Positions 1 to 5,681 of a stretch of 5,681 bases of DNA are shown here, one piece after another. The translations under genes and the position numbers were made by a program. Every line of letters starts with the position of its first letter. Position 1 is the stretch's first letter. A model generated the notes under the pieces. The model did not search any database, was not told where the DNA came from, and was given only the letters and a program-made list of their open reading frames with translations. The stretch comes from Paracoccaceae bacterium (lineage in GTDB: Bacteria > Pseudomonadota > Alphaproteobacteria > Rhodobacterales > Rhodobacteraceae), in contig PUNI01000438.1 of assembly GCA_003551745.1 (NCBI GenBank), forward strand, positions 1-5,681, in the 5' to 3' direction.

Positions 1-202
1 CGGGCCGCACACGGCGCATACGCTCAATCCGGTGCCGGTGATCCTGATCGGCGGCCCGCCGGGCGCCAAGCTGCGCGACGGCCGGCTCGCCGATATCGCG
101 CCCACCCTCGTGGCGCTGATGCATCTGCCCCAGCCCGCCGAGATGACCGGCCGCAGCCTGATCGCAGTTGGCGGACCGCCCGCGACGGCGACGGAAAAGT
201 GA
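1..202 (+). CDS. gpmI: 2,3-bisphosphoglycerate-independent phosphoglycerate mutase, C-terminal fragment
   Basis: This is the 3' end of a gene that begins before the window. The frame from base 2 gives 66 residues and ends at TGA 200-202. GpmI interconverts 3- and 2-phosphoglycerate in glycolysis and gluconeogenesis in the cytoplasm, using manganese and no bisphosphoglycerate cofactor. What is visible is the family's C-terminal block: [17 protein letters not shown], followed by [25 protein letters not shown]. The histidine in the TAHT motif (visible residue 6) sits where the family has a metal-ligand histidine of the alkaline-phosphatase-like fold, and the DIAPT...MTGRSL stretch is the conserved tail. 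The protein ends normally, with a short nonconserved tail [10 protein letters not shown]. In Rhodobacteraceae gpmI usually precedes envC and ctpA; here ctpA follows after 191 bp. The identity is firm despite the short length because the motif block is characteristic. Confidence 0.93.
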   Translation, partial: GPHTAHTLNPVPVILIGGPPGAKLRDGRLADIAPTLVALMHLPQPAEMTGRSLIAVGGPPATATEK

Positions 203-393
203 TGGTTCGTGCTGCCTGCCCGCATTATCTGGTTGTGTCGAAGCGCAGCGTCGTGAGCTATGGTCCACCTTGGTGCGCCACAGAGGGTGCGGGGGTCGCG
301 CTCGGAGCGCGTGGGTCGGTGCAGGAGCGCACGGCGCGCGGCGGGTGAGGCCAGAGGCGCGGGCAGGGCCCGAACTGGGAATGGGATGATGCC
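203..393. other. Intergenic gap between gpmI and ctpA, no gene recognised
   Basis: This gap holds no convincing gene. A 48-codon frame starts at an ATG overlapping the gpmI stop (202-348), but its product ([16 protein letters not shown]...) has no signal peptide, no recognisable motif and arginine/glycine-rich content typical of a chance frame in GC-rich DNA. The first 60 bases are less GC-rich than the surroundings. They contain TTGTGT (233-238) and TATGGT (259-264), but the 20-bp spacing is too long for a good sigma-70 promoter, so any ctpA promoter here is unproven. A small inverted repeat, CGGGC/GCCCG (360-364 and 368-372), lies just before the ctpA ribosome binding site. No T-tract terminator follows gpmI, so read-through into ctpA is possible. 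Confidence 0.5.
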
Positions 394-1725
394 ATGAGGA
401 AATACATGCTGGCCGCCGCGGGCGGGATACTCGCCGGGGTTCTGGTGAGCACGCAGATCGCCGGGCCGCTGGTGGCGCAGGAGAACGAGAGCAATCGCTC
501 CGTATATCAGCAGCTCGATCTCTTCGGCGACATCTTCGAGCGTATCCGCGCGAGTTATGTCGAGGAGGTCGATGCCGCCGAGCTGATCGAGGCCGCGATC
601 AACGGGATGCTGACCTCGCTCGATCCGCATTCGGGTTACCTGCCGCCCAAGGATTTCTCCGACATGCGGGTGCAGACCCGCGGCGAATTCGGCGGCCTCG
701 GCATCGAGGTCACCATGGAGGATGGTTTCGTCAAGGTCGTCGCGCCCATGGACGAGACGCCCGCCGCCGACGCCGGCATCGAGGCCGGCGACTTCATCAC
801 CCATGTCGATGGCGAGTCGGTGATGGGCCTGACGCTCGACCAGGCGGTGGACCGGATGCGCGGCCCGGTCGGCTCCGAGATCATCGTCACCGTGGTTCGC
901 GACGGCGAGGCCGAGCCCTTCGACGTCTCGATCATCCGCGACACGATCCGAATCACGGCGGTGCGCACCCGGCTCGAGGGCGATGCGGTGGTGGTGCGGG
1001 TGACGACCTTCAACGACCAGACGTGGCCGAACCTGCGCGACGGCCTCACCGAGGCGATCGAGGAGGCCGGCGGGCTCGACGAAATCTCCGGCGTCGTGCT
1101 CGATCTGCGCAACAACCCCGGCGGCCTGCTGACCCAGGCGATCCGCGTCACCGACGCCTTCCTCGATCAGGGGGAGATCACCTCGACCCGCGGCCGCATC
1201 GCCGACGCCGGCGAACGCTTCAACGCCAGCGCCGGCGACATGATCGAGGGCCGCCCGATGGTGGTGCTGATCAACGGCGGCTCGGCCTCGGCCTCGGAGA
1301 TCGTGGCCGGTGCGCTGCAGGACCACCACCGTGCCATCGTCGTGGGCACGCGCAGCTTCGGCAAGGGCTCGGTACAGACGGTCATTCCGCTGCGCGGTGA
1401 CGGCGCCATGCGCCTGACCACCTCGCGCTACTACACGCCGTCCGGTCGCTCGATCCAGGCGCTTGGCGTTTCTCCCGACATCGTGGTCGAGCAGCCGCCG
1501 CGCCGGGCCGCGGACGACGAGGAGGAGGCCGCCGCGCCGCTCCCGTCGCGCAGCGAGGCCGACCTGCGCGGCAGCCTCCGCAACGACATGACCGAGGACG
1601 AGCAGCGCCTGCTCGACGAGGAGCGGCGCCAGGCCGAGGAAAGCGCCCGGCTGCGCGAGCAGGACTATCAGCTTGCCTATGCGCTCGACATCCTGCGCGG
1701 TCTCTCGGCGCTGAACGGGCGCTGA
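394..1725 (+). CDS. ctpA: Carboxy-terminal processing protease CtpA (S41 family, PDZ domain)
   Basis: A periplasmic serine protease of 443 residues that trims or degrades proteins from their C terminus; related enzymes control cell-wall hydrolases. Residues 1-28 form an export signal: a short basic start (MRK), a hydrophobic stretch and a cleavage-like site after LVA. A PDZ domain follows at about 90-175, with carboxylate-binding loop GLGI (101-104). The S41 catalytic core is at about 195-365. The catalytic Ser is S299, the middle Ser of GGSASASE; the Lys is K324 in SFGKGSVQ, 25 residues later as in E. coli Prc; Q328 completes the Ser-Lys-Gln set. A charged helical tail (about 371-443, rich in Glu and Arg) ends [17 protein letters not shown], as in Rhodobacteraceae relatives. 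GGGA at 383-386, 7 bases upstream, supports the ATG at 394. An intrinsic terminator follows. All key residues are intact. Confidence 0.96.
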   Translation: MRKYMLAAAGGILAGVLVSTQIAGPLVAQENESNRSVYQQLDLFGDIFERIRASYVEEVDAAELIEAAINGMLTSLDPHSGYLPPKDFSDMRVQTRGEFGGLGIEVTMEDGFVKVVAPMDETPAADAGIEAGDFITHVDGESVMGLTLDQAVDRMRGPVGSEIIVTVVRDGEAEPFDVSIIRDTIRITAVRTRLEGDAVVVRVTTFNDQTWPNLRDGLTEAIEEAGGLDEISGVVLDLRNNPGGLLTQAIRVTDAFLDQGEITSTRGRIADAGERFNASAGDMIEGRPMVVLINGGSASASEIVAGALQDHHRAIVVGTRSFGKGSVQTVIPLRGDGAMRLTTSRYYTPSGRSIQALGVSPDIVVEQPPRRAADDEEEAAAPLPSRSEADLRGSLRNDMTEDEQRLLDEERRQAEESARLREQDYQLAYALDILRGLSALNGR

Positions 1726-1742
1726 TCCGGCAGGGTCTGGCG

Positions 1743-1771
1743 AAGGGCGGCGCCCCGGCGCCGCCCTTTTT
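1743..1771 (+). terminator. Intrinsic terminator after ctpA
   Basis: GGGCGGCGC (1745-1753) pairs perfectly with GCGCCGCCC (1758-1766) around a four-base loop, and five T follow (1767-1771). The two A bases before the stem can pair with the first T bases. It lies 17 bases after the ctpA stop and points along the + strand. It separates ctpA from rppH, so rppH probably has its own promoter. Confidence 0.88.
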
Positions 1772-1786
1772 CGTGCGCGCTTCCGT

Positions 1787-1815
1787 TTGCACCCGGCGGG
1801 GCCGCCTGCGATGCT
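1787..1815 (+). promoter_or_regulatory. Possible rppH promoter
   Basis: TTGCAC (1787-1792) and GATGCT (1810-1815) are 17 bases apart, and TGC stands directly before the second box as in an extended -10. Each hexamer matches the sigma-70 consensus at only three of six positions. The main support is position: it lies after the ctpA terminator and 29 bases before the rppH start. Inference only. Confidence 0.25.
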
Positions 1816-1844
1816 GCCGGGAGAAGCAGTCAAGGCCCCCGATC

Positions 1845-2333
1845 ATGAGCCCCGGCAAGACTCGCGCAAGCCTGCCCTACCGCCCCTGTGTGGGCATAAC
1901 CCTGATCAACCCTGCCGGGCTGATCTTCGCCGGCCAGCGCATCGACAGCGAGGTGCCGGCCTGGCAGATGCCCCAGGGCGGCGTCGACCGCGGCGAGGCG
2001 CCCGAGGCGGCGGCCTTCCGCGAACTCTCCGAGGAGATCGGCGTGGCGCCGGCCCGGGTCGCCCTGCTCGACGCCACGCCCGACTGGCTGCGCTATGACC
2101 TGCCCGACGCGCTCGTCGGCAAGGTCTGGGGTGGAAAGTACCGCGGGCAGGAACAGCGCTGGTTCCTGATGCGTTTTCTCGGCGCCGACGCCGAGATCAC
2201 CCTCGACACCCCACATCCCGAGTTCAGCGCCTGGCGCTGGATCAGCGCGGACGACCTCCTCGCCTCCATCGTCGCCTTCAAGCGGCCGATCTACGAGCAG
2301 GTCCTCGCCCGCTTCCGCCCGCACCTCGCCTGA
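1845..2333 (+). CDS. rppH: RNA pyrophosphohydrolase RppH (Nudix family)
   Basis: A cytoplasmic Nudix hydrolase of 162 residues that removes pyrophosphate from triphosphorylated mRNA 5' ends, opening them to RNase E-type decay. Alphaproteobacterial members were also described as dinucleoside polyphosphate hydrolases (IalA group). The protein opens with the family pattern [13 protein letters not shown] (10-22), then [12 protein letters not shown] (40-51). The Nudix box GX5EX7REUXEEXGU is complete at 45-67, with catalytic/metal-binding E60, E63 and E64. The stretch YDLPD...[15 protein letters not shown] after it is typical of RppH. I chose ATG 1845: it gives the usual family length and N terminus and has AAGG (1832-1835) 9 bases upstream. 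A longer GTG frame from 1773 would start inside the ctpA terminator tail. The gene ends 9 bp from the convergent VOC gene. Confidence 0.94.
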   Translation: MSPGKTRASLPYRPCVGITLINPAGLIFAGQRIDSEVPAWQMPQGGVDRGEAPEAAAFRELSEEIGVAPARVALLDATPDWLRYDLPDALVGKVWGGKYRGQEQRWFLMRFLGADAEITLDTPHPEFSAWRWISADDLLASIVAFKRPIYEQVLARFRPHLA

Positions 2334-2342
2334 GCCGCGCGG

Positions 2343-2708
2343 TCAGACGGCGTCCTCCGCGCGGCAGCACAGGAGCGAGCCGGCGGGATCGACCAGAGCG
2401 GGCATCCGCAGACCGTCCGGGACGCCCGCGATCGGGGCGATCCGGGGCGTGCCCTCTGGCCCCGCGGAAACTCCGTCGGCGAGCGGTTGCGCCCGCAGCG
2501 CGTCGAGGTCGGCGACCGGCACGCAGGCGCTGGACCAGCGCGCGCCCCGATCGACGCCGGGATGTGGGAGGAACTCGATCTCCAGCGGCCGACGGTCGAG
2601 GAACAGCCAGTCCGCGCCATGCCCGGCGACCGCAAACGCGAGACGTCCTTGGAAAGCCACCGTGGCGTCGAGGTTCCGGCTCGGCAGGTTGGCGGTGACG
2701 CGGTTCAC
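2343..2708 (-). CDS. VOC-family (glyoxalase/bleomycin-resistance-like) protein
   Basis: A small cytoplasmic protein of 121 residues with the pattern of a single VOC-superfamily unit of the bleomycin-resistance-like type. Visible signs are the opening VTANLPSRNLDATVAFQGRL (4-23), the first-half strand WLFLDRRPLEIEFLPHP (34-50), the second-half start SACVPVADLDALRA (60-73), and the closing ALVDPAGSLLCC (104-115). Two such units normally pair to form a binding cavity; substrate and function are unknown, and no set of metal ligands is evident. I chose GTG 2708 because homology-like sequence begins there and it lies 10 bases after the aminotransferase stop; the longer frame from 2789 would overlap that gene by 71 bases with low-complexity Arg/Pro sequence. 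There is no strong Shine-Dalgarno sequence, so translational coupling is likely. Residue Q20 stands where relatives usually have Tyr. Confidence 0.8.
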   Translation of the reverse strand: MNRVTANLPSRNLDATVAFQGRLAFAVAGHGADWLFLDRRPLEIEFLPHPGVDRGARWSSACVPVADLDALRAQPLADGVSAGPEGTPRIAPIAGVPDGLRMPALVDPAGSLLCCRAEDAV

Positions 2709-2718
2709 CGCCAGCCAA

Positions 2719-4015
<1,297 letters not shown>

Positions 4016-4020
4016 GGTTG

Positions 4021-4030
4021 AAGGGGGAAG
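4021..4030 (+). promoter_or_regulatory. Shine-Dalgarno site that sets the XRE regulator start
   Basis: The purine run AAGGGGGAAG ends 2 bases before ATG 4033, with its GGGG core about 5 bases upstream of it. A longer frame from TTG 4018 would contain this site inside the coding sequence, so ATG 4033 is preferred. Confidence 0.75.
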
Positions 4031-4032
4031 CC

Positions 4033-4446
4033 ATGTCGGATGCAGCCGACGAGGACTGGTCCGGAGCCGGGTGGTACGATGCCGCAACCGCCACGCTGGG
4101 CGACCGCATCGCCGGCGCACGCGAGGCGTCGGGTCTGACCCCGCCGCAGCTGGCGCGCAATCTCGGCGTCAAGCTCGCCACCGTCACCGCCTGGGAGGAC
4201 GACCGCGCCGAACCGCGCGCCAACAAGCTGCAGATGCTTGCCGGTGTGCTCAACGTCTCGGTTGGCTGGCTGCTCACCGGCAACGGGGAAGGGCCCGACG
4301 CGCCGCCCGAGGCACGCTCGCGCGGTGCCGAGGCGCGCGCCGCGCTGGGCGAGCTGCGCCGGCTGCGCGACGAGCTGGGCGCCATGACCGGGCGCATCGG
4401 GCGCACCGAGGCGCGTCTGGCCGCGATCCTGCGCGAAGACGCATGA
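4033..4446 (+). CDS. XRE/Cro-C1-type helix-turn-helix transcriptional regulator
   Basis: A 137-residue protein with a Cro/C1-type DNA-binding domain at about 22-83. LGDRIAGAREASGLTPPQLARNLGVKLATVTAWEDDRAEPR is the classic pattern (split here for reference: helix 1 from L22, turn around G34-T36, recognition helix about 46-55), followed by the LQMLAGVLNVSVGWLLTG end. A short nonconserved lead (1-21) precedes it. Residues about 93-134 are rich in Glu, Arg, Ala and Leu (GELRRLRDELGAMTGRI) and probably form a helix or short coiled coil, perhaps for dimerisation. No ligand domain is visible. Its stop overlaps the sdhE start (ATGA), so the two proteins are made from one message. It is divergent from aspC with overlapping promoters, so aspC and its own unit are natural candidate targets, which is inference. 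The exact family member is not recognised. Confidence 0.88.
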   Translation: MSDAADEDWSGAGWYDAATATLGDRIAGAREASGLTPPQLARNLGVKLATVTAWEDDRAEPRANKLQMLAGVLNVSVGWLLTGNGEGPDAPPEARSRGAEARAALGELRRLRDELGAMTGRIGRTEARLAAILREDA

Positions 4447-4736
4447 GCGAAAGTCCCGACATACGCCTGAAACGGCTGCGGCTGCGCGCTTGGCGGCGCG
4501 GAACCAAGGAAATGGACCTGATCCTCGGCGGGTTCGCCGATGCGCGGCTGGCCGGGCTCGCGCCCGGGACGTTGGCTGCATTCGAGGGTCTGCTCGAGGA
4601 GAACGACCAGGATCTCTACGCCTGGATCCTGGGCTATGCCGCACCGCCTGCCGCGCTTGCGCCGCTGGTGGGCGAGATCGCCGCCCATGCGCAGATGCTC
4701 TCGGCGGGCGGTGGCACGGCCTCCCCGGGCCCCTAA
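4443..4736 (+). CDS. sdhE: Succinate dehydrogenase flavinylation/assembly factor SdhE
   Basis: A 97-residue cytoplasmic protein of the SdhE/SDHAF2 (DUF339) family, which promotes covalent attachment of FAD to the SdhA subunit of succinate dehydrogenase, the TCA cycle and respiratory enzyme. The signature RGTKEMD (19-25) matches the family RGxxExD motif, preceded by basic LKRLRLRAWR and followed by LILGGFADARLAG. The second half has the usual F-x-x-LLEENDQDLYAWILG pattern (47-64). The C-terminal tail AGGGTASPGP is nonconserved. The ATG overlaps the stop of the XRE regulator (ATGA) and no good Shine-Dalgarno sequence precedes it, which suggests translational coupling. No sdh structural genes are in the window. 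The start at 4443 gives the standard family length, and the much longer + frame from 4490 overlapping it is noncoding. Confidence 0.93.
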   Translation: MSESPDIRLKRLRLRAWRRGTKEMDLILGGFADARLAGLAPGTLAAFEGLLEENDQDLYAWILGYAAPPAALAPLVGEIAAHAQMLSAGGGTASPGP

Positions 4737-4758
4737 GGCGGCAAGTTTCTGAGTTTAA

Positions 4759-4777
4759 CCGAATGTTCGCGATTCGG
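4759..4777. promoter_or_regulatory. Palindrome upstream of marR, candidate operator
   Basis: CCGAAT (4759-4764) and ATTCGG (4772-4777) are perfect 6-bp arms around 7 bases, 19 bp in all, 37 bases before the MarR start. It sits in the only clearly AT-richer stretch of the 78-bp gap. MarR-family dimers usually bind palindromes of about this size in their own promoters, so autoregulation is a reasonable inference. Two further small palindromes follow, GATCGATC (4777-4784) and TTCGCCGAA (4785-4793). I could not place convincing -35 and -10 boxes. Confidence 0.45.
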
Positions 4778-4814
4778 ATCGATCTTCGCCGAAACGAAAA
4801 CGGCGGAGACGGGA

Positions 4815-5309
4815 ATGAGCCTGCAAGAAAAAGTCGTGACGGCAGAGCCGGGCTTCATGGCCGGCTATCTGGAAAGCCTCGGTCTGGTGGAACGACTCCA
4901 CCGGCTTCTGCTCGACGTCATCAAGGACGAGTTCGAACGTCTCGGCATCCTCGACATCAACGCGGTGCAGGCCTTGTTGCTGTTCAACGTCGGCGACAAC
5001 GAGGTGACGGCGGGCGAGCTGAAGACGCGCGGCTACTACCAGGGCTCCAACGTCTCCTACAACCTCAAGAAACTGGTCGAGAGCGGCTACATGCACCACC
5101 AGCGCTGTGCCGCCGACCGGCGCGCCGTCCGTGTCCGGCTCACCGAGAAGGGCCGGCAGGTGCGCGCCACCGTCGCCGATCTCTTCACCCGTCACGCCGA
5201 GGCGATGGAAAGCCGCGGCGTCATGGGCCGCGACGGGATGACCGACGTCAACCGCAGCCTGCGCCGGCTGGAACGCTTCTGGTCCGACCAGATCCGCTAC
5301 ATCTACTGA
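4815..5309 (+). CDS. MarR-family winged-helix regulator, LdtR-like
   Basis: A 164-residue DNA-binding protein of the MarR fold, close in pattern to the LdtR group of alphaproteobacteria, where LdtR of Liberibacter controls an L,D-transpeptidase gene. Residues 15-45 form the N-terminal dimerisation helix (LVERLHRLLLDVIKDEF at 24-40). The winged-helix domain covers about 48-115: INAVQALLLFNVG, then VTAGELKTRGYY, the recognition helix region GSNVSYNLKKLVESGYM (77-93), and the wing DRRAVRVRLTEKG (101-113). The C-terminal helix RLERFWSDQIRYIY (151-164) belongs to the dimer interface. GGAG (4805-4808) lies 6 bases before the ATG. A palindrome upstream suggests autoregulation; targets and ligand are unknown. 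The gene ends exactly where an IS630-type element appears to begin, so the last residue and the stop may come from the insertion. Confidence 0.9.
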   Translation: MSLQEKVVTAEPGFMAGYLESLGLVERLHRLLLDVIKDEFERLGILDINAVQALLLFNVGDNEVTAGELKTRGYYQGSNVSYNLKKLVESGYMHHQRCAADRRAVRVRLTEKGRQVRATVADLFTRHAEAMESRGVMGRDGMTDVNRSLRRLERFWSDQIRYIY

Positions 5310-5370
5310 CACCAGCTCCCGTTGAGCGTCGCTCTCGCTGGCGGGATTCCAACGGCCTTGCCGGCGTGAG

Positions 5371-5395
5371 TCCCTCTGGCGAACAGAGGGATTTT
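5371..5395 (+). promoter_or_regulatory. Hairpin burying the transposase ribosome binding site (also terminator-like)
   Basis: TCCCTCTG (5371-5378) pairs perfectly with CAGAGGGA (5384-5391) around loop GCGAA, and TTTT follows (5392-5395). The 3' arm contains AGAGGGA, a good Shine-Dalgarno sequence 8 bases before the expected transposase start at 5400. In other elements (IS10, IS50, IS200) such hairpins keep read-through transcripts from being translated into transposase. The T run is short but could also end marR transcription 60 to 90 bases past its stop. Both roles are inferred; they may coexist. Confidence 0.65.
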
Positions 5396-5399
5396 CGGC

Positions 5400-5681
5400 A
5401 TAGCCGTACCTGTCCCGCTCCGCTCCGACTTTGGCGCCGACGCGCTGCGCCGGAAGGCTCGTCAATCCTGCCACGCAGCGCCGGCGTGCCGATTGCTGAC
5501 GCTGGCCGCGATCCCTGACGGGGGTTCGCGCGGCGACGCTGCACGGGTCGGCGGGATCACGCTGCAGATTGGGAGGGACCGGGTGGTCCGGTGCAACACC
5601 GGGGGGCGCGTCGAACTTGATCGACCGCAAGGCGCAGTGGGCGACGCCCAGGCGCGACGCGGCCTGGAATCGTGCCCTGCC
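5400..5681 (+). pseudogene. IS630-family transposase, N-terminal part, frameshifted
   Basis: Frame from 5400 reads (I)AVPVPLRSDFGADALRRKARQ, then RLLTLAAIPDGGSRGDAA and RVGGITLQIGRDRVVRCN, which is the helix-turn-helix N-terminal region of IS630-type transposases (relatives read like LLALAAIYDGGSR and LQIVRDWVLRFN). The position of the initiator Met is ATA, and no ATG, GTG or TTG occurs between the upstream in-frame stop (5367) and 5400. At the run of six G (5601-5606) the reading shifts: from 5617 the next frame gives LIDRKA then PRRDAAWNRAL, matching the family's GLIDRKAPG and PRL..AQR.AL segment. One extra G explains it. Several usually conserved residues are changed (Tyr to Pro, Trp to Arg, Phe to Cys). 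The catalytic DDE domain lies beyond the window. Programmed frameshifting is a less likely alternative. Confidence 0.78.

Larger units (their letters stand above)
5304..5681 (+). mobile_element. Left part of an IS630-family insertion sequence, decayed
   Basis: The DNA after marR encodes the N-terminal part of an IS630-type transposase (5400 onward), so the element's left end lies between marR and that point and its right end is outside the window. IS630 elements insert at TA and duplicate it. Between 5300 and 5400 the only intact TA is at 5304-5305 (the next one upstream is 5298-5299), both within the last codons of marR. The boundary at 5304 is therefore inferred, not shown: the terminal inverted repeat cannot be checked without the other end. 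The leader 5306-5399 contains no gene; it holds a hairpin at 5371-5391. Confidence 0.7.

Noticed and set aside
202..348. A 48-codon frame whose ATG overlaps the gpmI stop
   Set aside because: The overlap looks like coupling, but the product has no signal peptide, conserved motif or EnvC resemblance; kept only as a hint in the missing-envC finding.
636..1151. A 171-codon - strand frame antisense to ctpA
   Set aside because: Ser/Thr/Arg-rich shadow of an intact ctpA reading frame, no motif.
1773..1844. GTG-initiated N-terminal extension of rppH by 24 codons
   Set aside because: It begins within the ctpA terminator tail and adds Arg/Cys-rich sequence not seen in the family; ATG 1845 gives the standard N terminus.
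4018..4032. TTG-initiated extension of the XRE regulator by five codons
   Set aside because: The extension encodes the Shine-Dalgarno purine run itself, which points to ATG 4033.
4490..5518. A 342-codon + strand frame spanning sdhE and marR
   Set aside because: It overlaps two well-supported genes in another frame and is Arg/Gly/Pro-rich without motifs.
4755..5630. A 291-codon open frame on the - strand opposite marR and the IS region
   Set aside because: It lies antisense to a clear MarR protein and a recognisable transposase segment and shows no domain of its own.

Overview
This 5.7 kb window is high-GC DNA with the gene content of an alphaproteobacterium, most likely a member of the Rhodobacteraceae (Rhodobacterales). 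The evidence is the closely recognisable CtpA, alphaproteobacterial-type RppH, class I aspartate aminotransferase, SdhE and LdtR-like MarR proteins. The assignment comes from reading the proteins, not from a search. Most of the window is ordinary chromosomal housekeeping. The right edge runs into a decayed insertion sequence.

Left part (1-2333, + strand): the last 66 codons of gpmI (cofactor-independent phosphoglycerate mutase), a 191-bp gap, ctpA (exported S41 C-terminal processing protease with PDZ domain), a strong intrinsic terminator, and rppH (Nudix RNA 5' pyrophosphohydrolase). In many Rhodobacteraceae an envC-type M23 peptidase gene sits between gpmI and ctpA; it is absent here.

Middle (2343-3921, - strand): a two-gene unit transcribed leftward, an aspartate aminotransferase followed after 10 bp by a small VOC-fold (glyoxalase/bleomycin-resistance-like) protein. 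The latter converges on rppH with only 9 bp between stop codons. The aminotransferase gene is divergent from the next unit, and both promoters can be proposed in the 111-bp gap, with overlapping -10 boxes.

Right part (4033-5309, + strand): an XRE-type helix-turn-helix regulator whose stop overlaps the start of sdhE (flavinylation factor for succinate dehydrogenase), then a MarR/LdtR-like winged-helix regulator preceded by a 19-bp palindrome that is a plausible autoregulatory operator.

Right edge (about 5304-5681): the 5' end of an IS630-family element. Its transposase reading frame has ATA where a start codon is expected, a frameshift at a run of six G, and several unusual substitutions, so it is called a pseudogene. 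A hairpin just upstream buries the probable Shine-Dalgarno sequence of the transposase and also has a short T tract. The only TA dinucleotides available as IS630 target lie in the last codons of the marR gene, so the element may have inserted at the very end of that gene and supplied its stop codon. No RNA genes, CRISPR arrays or clearly new multi-gene system were seen.
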